From a bacterium Ga0077546 (lineage in GTDB: Bacteria; Cyanobacteriota; Vampirovibrionia; Obscuribacterales; Obscuribacteraceae): DNA of 8,893 nucleotides. Made by a program: the position numbers and the translations under genes. This document shows, one piece after another, positions 1 to 7,152 of the stretch. Positions within the stretch are counted from its first letter, which is position 1; every line of letters starts with the position of its first letter. Where the stretch lies: assembly GCA_001464165.1 (NCBI GenBank), contig LNEX01000255.1:1-8893 (forward strand), read 5' to 3'. The notes under the pieces were generated by a model, which was given only the letters and a program-made list of their open reading frames with translations, was not told the DNA's origin and made no database searches.

Positions 1-306
1 AAAACTGCACGTCATCCCGCAACCTCAGTCAATCCAAGATTGAACGGAAGCGCCCGGATCTATACTCCCAAGTTACCAGCGACAGCCACTTCAAATTGCA
101 TACTAGCGTCACGCATACTTTTCGACATGAGAGACGACGCGATACTTCTCCAGAAACAACTTTATTCTTAGTTACCAGGGCAGAAGTAAAGACAACCGCA
201 CATTGCTAATCCCGACACTTCTACGGCCATCAATTTTGTGCTAGCTTATCTATTGGCAGTTCAATAGTAATCATTGACTGTCCATAGCCAGTCAAGCAGG
301 TTCTGC
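1..306. other. Left-edge region without a supportable gene
   Basis: Nothing here can be called with confidence. One + strand frame is open from the left edge for 56 codons to a TAG near position 169, but it shows no recognisable motif and could be chance. No tRNA-like fold, intrinsic terminator or strong sigma-70 promoter pair is visible. The 3' end of the stretch should contain the promoter and leader of the exported protein that starts at 307, but no -35/-10 pair stands out. Confidence 0.5.
295..300 (+). promoter_or_regulatory. Ribosome binding site that decides the start of the first gene
   Basis: The hexamer AGCAGG differs by one base from the AGGAGG consensus and lies 6 nt before a GTG at 307. 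The upstream in-frame TTG at 274 has no purine-rich element before it. This favours GTG 307 as the start. Confidence 0.45.
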
Positions 307-1596
307 GTGGACAAATCGAAGTGGACGCACACAATTTATAGACCAGCGGCATTGCTTCTGGCTGTGAGCCTAAACTTGGCCCTAGCCAGCGGAGACACCT
401 ACGCTTCCGACTGGATCGATGGCGATATCGACGAAATCCCCCTTAACAAACCAAGAGCGAGACGTGCCCCGGCCGCTCAAGTGCAAGACGAAAACTATGC
501 TGACGACCGCAGCATGCAACCGGCTCGAATGCGACAAATGAGAGGCAATCAAACTCGAAGTCCAGATCAAAGCTCAAACCAGAACTCACTTGAGAGAGAA
601 GAGCGAAACTCAGGGCCAAGCAGCAGAGATGAAGACAACTCAGCATTTGACATTACGCCACCGGCGCCGGTGCTAAAGACCAGTAGCAACGGCTCACTAC
701 GCATCACTGGCGGTGTCAGCTCTGCGACAATGCGCGCTAGTGCTAGCCAAAGGCCCAACCGCGGCTTAGACAGAATGGCAGCTCAGTTTTTACAGCAGGC
801 ACCATATCTTGATCAGGCAAAAATCGCCACAGTCCAACCCGCGCTTTTCAAGGCTTGGCTAGAGCGCTCGCATCCTGGCCAAAGTACTCAATTCACTAAG
901 ACAACAGTCGTAGAAGTTAAGGGAAAATGGGATGACTGCGGCCATATCTTGCGCAATTTCGGCCTGCCTTTCACCAAAATTACTCAAGACAAACTAGTAC
1001 AAACCGACTTATCTGGTAGCAAAATATTAGTGATCAACTGCGGCTGCGAGCTAAGCGAAGCATCAATTCAATGCGTACGTCAATTCGTATCCAAGGGTGG
1101 CTACCTGCTCAGCACTGACTGGGCCTTAGATTCGTGCCTAAAGAAGGCATTTCCTGGTTATGTCGAATGGAATGGCTGTGACACTGAGAACAGCGTCGTA
1201 GATGCTGTTGTAGTCGATCAAGACCCAATTTTGCTAGCCGGAGTGCCCCATGTTGCCCACTGGAAATTAGAAGACAAAAGTCAAATCGTCAAGGTTATCC
1301 GAGGCAAATCAGTGCAAGTATTGGCTCGCAGTCGCGATCTTATGCGCCAAGATGCTGACCAACTTGGCATACTAGCACTGAGCTTCCCCTTCGGAGAAGG
1401 CCGCGTGCTGCACTTGGTTGGGCACTTCGACAACAATGCCAATTTATCCTTTAACACAGCCTTACCAGACCCGGCGCCAATTATCGGCATTGGATTGCGC
1501 CAGGCCATCGCCACAAACTTCATCATGGCCGCCCTGCATGGCGATTTCACCGCAGAAAGCGCCTCCAGTGGGGAAAGCCCCCAAGTCAAGTATTAA
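307..1596 (+). CDS. Exported protein with a disordered linker and a C-terminal amidotransferase-like (GATase1-type) domain
   Basis: The GTG start at 307 (429 aa) is preferred over the in-frame TTG at 274 (440 aa) because of the AGCAGG element. Residue numbers here count from the TTG. A basic n-region and hydrophobic core (about 24-38, AALLLAVSLNLALA) end in ALA or TYA, an ordinary signal peptide, so the protein is probably periplasmic or secreted. Residues 46-165 are rich in R, Q, N, S and D and look disordered. From about 170 the sequence is globular: GKWDDCG near 217-223, a strand-rich ILVINCGCEL near 251-260, FVSKGGYLLSTDWA near 271-284, and GEGRVLHLVGHFDNN near 374-388. The pattern of hydrophobic strands with a glycine turn and a GGYL-TDWA segment recalls class I glutamine amidotransferase/ThuA-like folds, but I see no clear catalytic Cys-His-Glu triad. 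Six cysteines lie in the domain. The fold assignment is inference; the function is unknown. Confidence 0.8.
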   Translation: MDKSKWTHTIYRPAALLLAVSLNLALASGDTYASDWIDGDIDEIPLNKPRARRAPAAQVQDENYADDRSMQPARMRQMRGNQTRSPDQSSNQNSLEREERNSGPSSRDEDNSAFDITPPAPVLKTSSNGSLRITGGVSSATMRASASQRPNRGLDRMAAQFLQQAPYLDQAKIATVQPALFKAWLERSHPGQSTQFTKTTVVEVKGKWDDCGHILRNFGLPFTKITQDKLVQTDLSGSKILVINCGCELSEASIQCVRQFVSKGGYLLSTDWALDSCLKKAFPGYVEWNGCDTENSVVDAVVVDQDPILLAGVPHVAHWKLEDKSQIVKVIRGKSVQVLARSRDLMRQDADQLGILALSFPFGEGRVLHLVGHFDNNANLSFNTALPDPAPIIGIGLRQAIATNFIMAALHGDFTAESASSGESPQVKY

Positions 1597-1675
1597 ATTA
1601 CGCCAATGGCTGCCCAATTAAAGCCAATATCGGGTACATACAATAGAGAGCGTTGACTATTGAATTTTCGCCGTC

Positions 1676-1695
1676 CGGCTGTCAGCTGAATTTTT
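1676..1695 (+). terminator. Weak hairpin followed by T-rich tract
   Basis: CGGCT (1676-1680) can pair with AGCTG (1684-1688) around a 3-nt GTC loop, with one G-T wobble. AATTTTT follows immediately, then a further T-rich stretch. The stem is short. It lies 80 nt after the first gene's stop and only 30 nt before the next start, so it could be a weak terminator, a leader hairpin or chance. Confidence 0.22.
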
Positions 1696-1713
1696 CAATC
1701 TTTATTTTTGACC

Positions 1714-1720
1714 GGGAGAG
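1714..1720 (+). promoter_or_regulatory. Ribosome binding site that decides the start at 1726
   Basis: GGGAGAG lies 5 nt before ATG 1726. The longer reading from TTG 1708 would place this element inside the coding sequence, so ATG 1726 is preferred. Confidence 0.65.
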
Positions 1721-1725
1721 CAACC

Positions 1726-2172
1726 ATGAGCGCACTGGAACATTCAGGACCTGCAGACAATTTCCAACACGGCGCAGAGCAGATCAACCAGGCTCAACTT
1801 AGCCCTGAGAACTATCAAGCTGGTCGCGACAACCGCCACAACCAAGCCACTGATGGCCTCGACATCGTCTCAAGCACTGTTAACGGCAAAGAGCGTCCAG
1901 TAGAGACCGTCGCCGCTAACGCCCTAGCAGTATTCGAGAACATCGAAAAGCGCAAAGAACCTATAACCGCGGCTGGCCTGAAAAATCTTGCAAATATGAT
2001 GGCCTGCAACAGCGATGTACTCGGCGCCAACGGCCTCACCGAAAAGCAGTCCGCTATTCCCCCTGCAGCCCTTGAGCGCATGGGCGCCATTCTCACCCTT
2101 CAGGCGGAAAATCATCCGGCTCCAGGAGCCAAGGCTGCCATCAATGCCGTTCGTGAAATGTATTTCTCATAG
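1726..2172 (+). CDS. Small hydrophilic protein of unknown function (148 aa)
   Basis: I do not recognise this family. The ATG at 1726 has a good Shine-Dalgarno (GGGAGAG); an in-frame TTG at 1708 is possible but less likely. There is no signal peptide or membrane segment, so the product is probably cytoplasmic. Counting from ATG 1726, the first 45 or so residues are rich in Q, N, H, A and G and look unstructured. The rest reads as alternating amphipathic helices (around VETVAANALAVFENIEK, AAGLKNLANMMA, AALERMGAILTLQAEN, AAINAVREMYFS), a small helical bundle. There is a single cysteine. The sequence AILTLQAENHPAPGAKAAINAVREM could be a helix-turn-helix hairpin but matches no motif I can name. 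It follows the exported GATase-like gene on the same strand after 129 bp, which may or may not be an operon, and its end faces the DUF547 gene 42 bp away. Confidence 0.7.
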   Translation: MSALEHSGPADNFQHGAEQINQAQLSPENYQAGRDNRHNQATDGLDIVSSTVNGKERPVETVAANALAVFENIEKRKEPITAAGLKNLANMMACNSDVLGANGLTEKQSAIPPAALERMGAILTLQAENHPAPGAKAAINAVREMYFS

Positions 2173-2214
2173 GTCCAGACTGAAGGCCAACCCAGGCAAT
2201 TTCCAGGGCTACTT

Positions 2215-3117
2215 TTACTTAGTCTCATCGGCGTCATTTAAGGACCAATCGTAAGGTAAATAGTCGAGCACAAGTTTATCCTGAGAGCGAAACTTGGCGA
2301 TCACATCACGTTCGTCAGTAGGAACATAAAAGCTCACATATGAGGCGATGATCTCTTCATCCATGGGTGGAGGGAAAGTGCGCTTGGCGTAGCCGGCTTT
2401 ACTGGCAAAATCAAGAGTAAACCAACTGAATATCTTGTTGACCCTCATCACGCCAGTGAGAGGATTTACAGTTAAGTTCTTAGGATTAGCAAAAAAATCT
2501 TGGGTGCATTGGTCTAGGCGCTGATCAAGCTTCTCTGCCACAAATGGCTCTGGCGAAAGCTTAGCACAGCTTCTTGAAGCACAAACCACAGCAAAGTGCA
2601 GGCGCGGGTCGGGCAATTCATGGCGCAATCTTTCATGCTCAATTTCGTAGAGAGTGACAGGTGCTCCCATTATCTGGAACTTACCGTGCTCCCATTCACC
2701 AGGAATCTGCCTGAAGCTACTAGGTGGATACTGAGACTGGCTGCCTTTTATTGGGTAGTTATCGAGAACAACTTTAATTGTGATGGCGTTGTAGGCATTT
2801 AGCCAAAAAGCCTTCTTCTGCTCAGTGGAGAAACCCTCGTACTCTTGTTTTGGCAAATCACAAAGAGTTTGCAAAAAGCAATCGAGCTCAGCAGTATTCT
2901 CTTTCCAGCGTTTATAGTGAACATTGCCGTTCTCCAAATATTTGGCTAGCTCCTGCCCAAATAAGGCATATGAATGGTCAAAAGCAGCTTTAGTCTCATT
3001 GGCAGCAGCATTCACCGGCTGAACCACCACCAGGGGAAGGTCAGTCAGCTGACAGGCCAAGAGGCCACAACTAGCGACAATTGGCAAAAACCACTTAGGT
3101 AGAAGTCTTGGGTTCAC
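2215..3117 (-). CDS. Exported DUF547 domain protein, possible lipoprotein
   Basis: The GTG start at 3117 is preceded by GAGGA at a short 3-nt spacing. The N-terminus is a signal sequence with two possible readings: a lipobox-like LLAC with Cys22 (or VASC with Cys17), or signal peptidase I cleavage after VNA near 37. The product is therefore an envelope protein. The DUF547 hallmarks follow in order: FWLNAYNAITIKVV (104-117), the LYEIEHERLR segment (156-165), DPRLHFAVVCASRSC (170-184) with its conserved cysteine pair, and the LPYDWSLND ending (287-295). At 300 aa it is about full length. The biochemical role of DUF547 is not established. It lies downstream of the GNAT-DUF255 pair on the same strand after a 201-bp gap without a visible terminator, so co-transcription is possible. 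A weak promoter-like pair (TTGCGA at 3211-3206, TATACT at 3190-3185, spacer only 15) could also serve it. Confidence 0.88.
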   Translation of the reverse strand: MNPRLLPKWFLPIVASCGLLACQLTDLPLVVVQPVNAAANETKAAFDHSYALFGQELAKYLENGNVHYKRWKENTAELDCFLQTLCDLPKQEYEGFSTEQKKAFWLNAYNAITIKVVLDNYPIKGSQSQYPPSSFRQIPGEWEHGKFQIMGAPVTLYEIEHERLRHELPDPRLHFAVVCASRSCAKLSPEPFVAEKLDQRLDQCTQDFFANPKNLTVNPLTGVMRVNKIFSWFTLDFASKAGYAKRTFPPPMDEEIIASYVSFYVPTDERDVIAKFRSQDKLVLDYLPYDWSLNDADETK

Positions 3118-3274
3118 AGTTCCTCAATAACAAAAGCGAGTAATGACAGAAGCCATAAACAAATAAATGCAGCAATCGCCTGTAAGTATATTAGATCCCA
3201 TTAAGTCGCAACTAACAATAGACTGTTTATTTCCGCGAATATTTCTCGGCTCCTTCCCGCATTTAGTGAAGGCC

Positions 3275-3330
3275 TATCTGCCAACTTCTTATCTGCCAAC
3301 TTCTTATCTGCCAACTTCTTATCTGCCGAC
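3275..3330. repeat. 15-bp tandem repeat, about 3.7 copies, spanning a gene end
   Basis: The + strand unit TATCTGCCAACTTCT occurs exactly at 3275-3289, 3290-3304 and 3305-3319. A diverged fourth partial copy (TATCTGCCGAC) occupies 3320-3330 inside the end of the DUF255 gene. The stop codon of that gene (TAA, 3321-3319) lies at the junction with this copy. Because the period is a multiple of three, every unit repeats the minus-strand reading GGC AGA followed by a stop: TAA, TAA, TAA and finally TAG. The array probably arose by slippage from the 3' end of the gene. Confidence 0.95.
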
Positions 3331-5181
3331 TGCGCCTGCCGCAGGTTTGTTTGCCCGCTCAAATAAGCGCTTCAGTGCCGCAACTTCATAAGCGGGAGTA
3401 GAACAACGGCCATTGCCACATAAAAATGCAGCAGCCTTAGGCAACTGCGGCAAATCGACTGCAGTATTAGGCAACGGCCCATCCTGAGGATCAAGCCATT
3501 CCACGCGCATATACGGAGCAGGCAAGGCCGCAGCAGCGGCAAAGAGAGCCCTAGCCTCTTCGTCAGCCTTAGACCCGACTATAGTGATGTGAATTGGCTC
3601 AGCCTGCATCTCTTGATCGGCTAAGAGTATTCCGCCCACAAATACTTTGCGGCGAGTAGCCGTCTCTGGCAGAACCAGATAGGCCAAAGACTGGTTTGCC
3701 AGGGCCCTGTATTTTTTCGCACCAGTATATTGATAGAGCAAGTTGGCAAAGCGCGCGAGCTGCACGCTCTCGTCAATGGTTGTGCTAGCAGTTGGCTGCT
3801 TAAACTGTGTATCAATAAAATTAGCTGTCTGCTCTGCCCGGATCAACCATTGACGCTCAGCGGTAGCTCTATAAAGCGCCAGAAATGCTCTAGCCATGGC
3901 CAAGTTATCGCCAAGAAATGGTCCAACCTTATCATCTTCACCGTGACAGAAGGCCAACTGATCAACTGAGCTTAGCTTCAATTTTCTCGCTTTCAACACC
4001 CAATCAGCGGCTCTAATAGCACGTTCCAGATATTGCTTATCAGCGCTCGCCAAATACAATTCCACCATGGCATTTATAGCCCAACCATTCTCACGAGCAT
4101 AGCAGTGCTTATCAATGCGCGGCAGACCTTGCTTGAGGCGCTCAACAGCGTTGAGGGAAAAATACTCACCGCTGTGCACACCAGACACCAAGTCAGCGTC
4201 TTGGCTGGTGTAGAAAGCACCATCAGGGGCACTTAAAAACTCCTGCAAATAGTGAGCTATGGCCTTTGCTGCCTTGAGATAACGCACCTCACCATAGAGC
4301 CGGTAGGCTAACGAATACAAGCGTAGATTCTCGGCCTGGGTCTGCATGATTTTTTCGAAGTGCGGATGAGCCCAATCACCGTCAGTTGAATACTGATAGA
4401 CACCACCAAAAGCGGGGTCAACTAGATTCAGCTCTCCATCTAAAGCAGCCATAGCTCTTGCTTTTGAGTCGCTATCACCGGTTAAACCCTGCACCATAGC
4501 ATACTCGACCGAGTCAAAATCAAGAAACTTCTGAAACCTACCCCAGCCACCATATTTAGAGTCATTGCCAGCAATATGTCGAGCAATCAGTTCTTGGCGC
4601 AATGTCGAGGACAGAGCTGTCTGGAGTTTACTATTAGAAAATAAAACTGAAGGTGTTGGTGCTACAGTCATCGATACCGCAGTTTCTTCAGGACGAGGAT
4701 CTTTGATAATAGCTCTGAGCAAACGAGCCATCTTTGTCGGATTTATATAGCCCGTCCTCTTGACGATTTCGCCGCCATCTTCATTGAAAATAATTGTGGC
4801 CGGCCAACCATACTCTTCATACTTATTGCTCAAATCGGGCCTAGCATCCTGATCAACACGCACACAAATATACTTAGAGTTAAGCAATTTTTGCACGGCA
4901 GCATCGTTATATGTTTCAGCGTCCATAACATGACACCAATGGCACCACACCGCTTCGAGATCAAGCAAAACAAACTTATGGTCTCGCTTTGCTTCAGCAA
5001 AAACCGCTGGATCAAAGTCTCTCCACTTCAACTTAGATTTCGCTACAGACTCAGCGCTGCTGGCATGAGCAGCCAGTTCAAGAGAAAGGGCGCAAGTTAA
5101 AACAAATATACTTGCCAACATCAACGACTGGAGCGAAGGCTTGGACAGATAATTCAAATTTTCCTCTCTAGGTTGTCTCAC
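3319..5181 (-). CDS. Exported thioredoxin-domain protein of the DUF255/YyaL (SPATA20-like) family
   Basis: Residue numbers are from GTG 5181, whose GTGA overlaps the upstream GNAT stop by 4 bases. An in-frame TTG at 5157 with AGAGGA before it is an alternative start (612 aa). A signal peptide (about 14-40, core LMLASIFVLTCALSLELAA, probable cut after AHA) sends it out of the cytoplasm. The thioredoxin-like DUF255 domain (about 52-160) carries the family signature WCHWCHVM with CxxC cysteines 80 and 83, and a cis-proline at GWPAT (127). An alpha/alpha-barrel, glycoside-hydrolase-like region follows, with YQYSTDGDWAHPHFEK (262-277), NLRLYSLAYRLYG and FYTSQDAD (323-330). A C-terminal FLCGNGRC segment (Cys588, Cys593) matches the conserved tail. 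At 620 aa it is a little shorter than typical bacterial members (nearly 700). The family is conserved but its reaction is not settled; a redox or disulfide role is inferred from CxxC. Translation is probably coupled to the GNAT gene. Confidence 0.92.
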   Translation of the reverse strand: MRQPREENLNYLSKPSLQSLMLASIFVLTCALSLELAAHASSAESVAKSKLKWRDFDPAVFAEAKRDHKFVLLDLEAVWCHWCHVMDAETYNDAAVQKLLNSKYICVRVDQDARPDLSNKYEEYGWPATIIFNEDGGEIVKRTGYINPTKMARLLRAIIKDPRPEETAVSMTVAPTPSVLFSNSKLQTALSSTLRQELIARHIAGNDSKYGGWGRFQKFLDFDSVEYAMVQGLTGDSDSKARAMAALDGELNLVDPAFGGVYQYSTDGDWAHPHFEKIMQTQAENLRLYSLAYRLYGEVRYLKAAKAIAHYLQEFLSAPDGAFYTSQDADLVSGVHSGEYFSLNAVERLKQGLPRIDKHCYARENGWAINAMVELYLASADKQYLERAIRAADWVLKARKLKLSSVDQLAFCHGEDDKVGPFLGDNLAMARAFLALYRATAERQWLIRAEQTANFIDTQFKQPTASTTIDESVQLARFANLLYQYTGAKKYRALANQSLAYLVLPETATRRKVFVGGILLADQEMQAEPIHITIVGSKADEEARALFAAAAALPAPYMRVEWLDPQDGPLPNTAVDLPQLPKAAAFLCGNGRCSTPAYEVAALKRLFERANKPAAGAVGR

Positions 5182-5630
5182 TCATCTAACAAACTCTTCT
5201 TTAAAAAAATTCGACTAGCCCCGGGTGGAAATTCTTCAAGATTGCCCCACACCTTATAGCCATGTTTCTCATAGAAGCCTTGGGCTTGAAAGCTAAATGT
5301 ATCAAGGTAAGCAAAACTGCATCCGCGTTGACGGGCAATATTCTCAGCAGCATCAAGGAGCTTAGTGCCATAACCAGAGCCGCGCAAACTCTCATTTACC
5401 GATAGCAGGTCTACATGCAACCAACCCCAGTTGGTCGAACCAATCAAACCACCGACGATCTTGCCTTGCGCGTCTTTAAGTACAACACTAAGAGGCAGCG
5501 AAGACCATTGATAACCGTGACGCTGATTGTTATCGTTAAGAATACGTGTAACCTCTGCCACATGATCGGCTTCAGGTTGATCAGTGTGCACAACAGTAAC
5601 ACCGTCTAAACTGTCTTGATCTTCAACCAC
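5178..5630 (-). CDS. GNAT family N-acetyltransferase
   Basis: The GTG start at 5630 has a strong GGAGGG ribosome site 5 nt upstream. At 150 aa it is a single-domain GNAT. The acetyl-CoA binding motif A is clear: VDLLSVNESLRGSGYGTKLL (73-92), with the pyrophosphate loop R83-G-S-G86-Y-G88. Motif B follows as AYLDTFSFQAQGFYEKHGYK (107-126), including Tyr120, the usual general-acid position. It should transfer an acetyl group from acetyl-CoA to an amine in the cytoplasm; the substrate (small molecule, antibiotic or protein N-terminus/lysine) cannot be read from sequence. The gene opens a minus-strand unit just after the terminator of the DUF1254 gene, and its TGA overlaps the GTG of the DUF255 gene by 4 bases. 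Co-expression of a cytoplasmic acetyltransferase with an exported redox protein is unexplained. Confidence 0.92.
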   Translation of the reverse strand: MVEDQDSLDGVTVVHTDQPEADHVAEVTRILNDNNQRHGYQWSSLPLSVVLKDAQGKIVGGLIGSTNWGWLHVDLLSVNESLRGSGYGTKLLDAAENIARQRGCSFAYLDTFSFQAQGFYEKHGYKVWGNLEEFPPGASRIFLKKSLLDE

Positions 5631-5635
5631 TATTG

Positions 5636-5641
5636 CCCTCC
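5636..5641 (-). promoter_or_regulatory. Strong ribosome binding site of the GNAT gene
   Basis: On the minus strand GGAGGG sits 5 nt before GTG 5630. It is the best Shine-Dalgarno match in the window and fixes a GTG start that would otherwise be uncertain. Confidence 0.75.
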
Positions 5642-5662
5642 AGCTCTGCTCATTTTAAGCGC

Positions 5663-5701
5663 AAAAAACAGCTGCCATCTTAATTTACTAAAGTGGCACC
5701 T
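5663..5701 (-). terminator. Rho-independent terminator after the DUF1254/DUF1214 gene
   Basis: On the minus strand the arm AGGTGCCACTT (5701-5691) pairs with AAGATGGCAGCT (5681-5670) around a 9-nt loop, with one G-G mismatch and one bulged A. The stem has about ten pairs. It is followed by G and six T (5668-5663). It begins 28 nt past the TAA of the DUF1254/DUF1214 gene. It separates that gene from the GNAT-DUF255 unit, whose start lies only 33 nt further on. Confidence 0.75.
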
Positions 5702-5729
5702 CTTTTATTCTAAGGAGTCAACTAGGTTG

Positions 5730-7094
5730 CTATTTGGTTTTCTTAATTGCTGGTGGATTCCAGACTCCAGTGAGAACTACAGTCTGTGGTGCATAAAGTC
5801 GCAAGGTCACACCTAGCTCACAAAGGGGCGAAGGCAACCAATTAGCTTCTTTGTCGGCACCAGGAGTTTTATTCTGAATGTATAGATCGAGAGATCCATC
5901 AGCGTTATAAGCAAAGGGCATCCATGAGCTGACGGCAAAGCGGTTCAAAACATTGGCAGCCTGGAAGCCATCTTTGTCATACATAGTTAGCGACCAAAAG
6001 GCATCAACTGGTGGTAGCTCTTCTTTATTGAAGTGCAATACATAATTATTGACACCGTTCAATGGCTGACCGTCAGCATCTAGAACATTGAGGGGATAAA
6101 CTGCATCTTCAGGCTGATTGGCACCAAGGCCCACCATCGCTACAATTGCTCGCTTGAGATAATAGTTACCGTAAACACCCATGGTATCAGTATTCATATT
6201 CCAGCCATTAACTCGCCGACCGAGAGTTGGCAGTTTCTCTAACATCAACTTCAAAGCGTCGGCAGCACCCTTGGTCACAGCGTTTTGATTCTCTGAGCTC
6301 AAGGCAGCCATGTCAAAACTCTGCCCTGGCACTAAGCCTATCTTCTTCATTCTGGCCAAAATCGACCAGTCCGTAACATGAGGGGCGTTTTCTTTGAGCA
6401 AATCAGCTGCCAGCGAAAAATACTTGTCAGCCGACATTTGATTGACTTGCTCAAGGGGAGGAGTGGTCATATCAACAGCACTGTCTGCATTTACCTTAGG
6501 AACAGAACGAGCAGCTGTTGAGCCAAACTTTGACAGCGGGGTTAACTTCAAACCGTCCTGGAATTCATGAACTGCAGCATAATCGTCAGGTCCATCGGTC
6601 TTGGTGCGACCTACCAGCCAAGCATGCTTAGTGGGTGAATCGATACGCTCAACACCAGCTGGCAATTCACCACTCCAACCAGGTGCACATATAGCCAAAT
6701 GCTGCTCTGCAGTGCCGCTTGTACGCCAGCCGGGACTGGCAAAAACATCACTGAACATGTCGAGGATAGGCATTAAATAGTAACGCCCTTTTGAATCAGG
6801 AATCGAAAGCACAATTGGCTCAGCTGCAAGATCAAACCAGGTAATAGAATAAAGCGTGTCAAAGTTAGGGCGGACAACTGTTCTAAAATCAGCCCCAGGA
6901 TATGCGCGCACATGTGAAAAATAATTAGACGGACCAGAACCAGGCCTCACTCCAGCGTCAAGATTGATACACTGGCGTCGGGTAATCTCCATACTCAAAA
7001 GCGGATATAAGTAAGTGTAGGCCTCCAAGCCAATGTCATAGGCTTCATTGGTGGTAAGTGAAACCGTCTTAGGTTGAGCCGCTGTTAAACTCAC
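5730..7094 (-). CDS. DUF1254/DUF1214 domain protein
   Basis: The GTG start at 7094 has GAGGA 7 nt upstream. At 454 aa it is within the usual size of the two-domain family. The N-terminal DUF1254 part (about 20-195) shows VVRPNFDTLYSITWFDLA (73-90), LSIPDSKGRYYLMPILDMFSDVFASPG (96-122) and the HAWLVGRT strand (157-164). The C-terminal DUF1214 part (about 325-440) shows NYVLHFNKEELPPVDAFWSLTMYD (350-373), NRFAVSS (384-390), LDLYIQN (402-408) and NWLPSP (418-423) followed by a LRLYAP strand. Such proteins are widespread and often annotated only as domain-of-unknown-function proteins. I see no signal peptide or membrane segment, although some relatives are exported. It is transcribed divergently from the membrane protein at 7153 across a 58-bp region and ends in its own terminator, so it is probably monocistronic. 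Function unknown. Confidence 0.92.
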   Translation of the reverse strand: MSLTAAQPKTVSLTTNEAYDIGLEAYTYLYPLLSMEITRRQCINLDAGVRPGSGPSNYFSHVRAYPGADFRTVVRPNFDTLYSITWFDLAAEPIVLSIPDSKGRYYLMPILDMFSDVFASPGWRTSGTAEQHLAICAPGWSGELPAGVERIDSPTKHAWLVGRTKTDGPDDYAAVHEFQDGLKLTPLSKFGSTAARSVPKVNADSAVDMTTPPLEQVNQMSADKYFSLAADLLKENAPHVTDWSILARMKKIGLVPGQSFDMAALSSENQNAVTKGAADALKLMLEKLPTLGRRVNGWNMNTDTMGVYGNYYLKRAIVAMVGLGANQPEDAVYPLNVLDADGQPLNGVNNYVLHFNKEELPPVDAFWSLTMYDKDGFQAANVLNRFAVSSWMPFAYNADGSLDLYIQNKTPGADKEANWLPSPLCELGVTLRLYAPQTVVLTGVWNPPAIKKTK

Positions 7095-7152
7095 GCTTAT
7101 ATCCTCAAGGGGGTCGCCAGAATATCACATTGACCAAGCATAGAGCAGCGAA
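7095..7152. promoter_or_regulatory. Short divergent intergenic region
   Basis: These 58 bp must contain the 5' leaders, and probably overlapping promoters, of the two divergent genes. The minus-strand side holds GAGGA (7106-7102), the ribosome site of the DUF1254 gene. No convincing -35/-10 pair or operator palindrome is visible, so promoters may extend into either coding region. Confidence 0.4.

Noticed and set aside
1..15. Possible minus-strand gene starting with ATG at 15 and leaving the left edge, with GAGG 7 nt upstream
   Set aside because: Only five codons are inside the window, too few to support a gene call.
659..672. Perfect 14-bp palindrome CACCGGCGCCGGTG inside the first gene
   Set aside because: By my estimate about 0.5 such palindromes are expected by chance in a window of this size, and it lies in a proline/alanine coding stretch with no promoter nearby.
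1653..1658. TTGACT resembling a -35 element upstream of the 148-aa protein
   Set aside because: No acceptable -10 hexamer occurs at 16-18 bp spacing.
2173..2214. Possible bidirectional terminator between the two convergent genes
   Set aside because: Only weak pairing (AGCCC with GGGTT on the minus strand) is present, with no proper T-tract after it.
3127..3273. 49-codon open frame after the four stops of the DUF255 gene, suggesting read-through or a lost C-terminal extension
   Set aside because: An open run of this length occurs by chance roughly one time in ten, and four consecutive in-frame stops make read-through implausible.
3167..3391. Forward 74-codon reading frame with repeated YLPTS units
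   Set aside because: The repeat is the reverse reading of the 15-bp tandem array, and the frame overlaps the 3' end of the well-supported DUF255 gene; no ribosome site or homology is visible.
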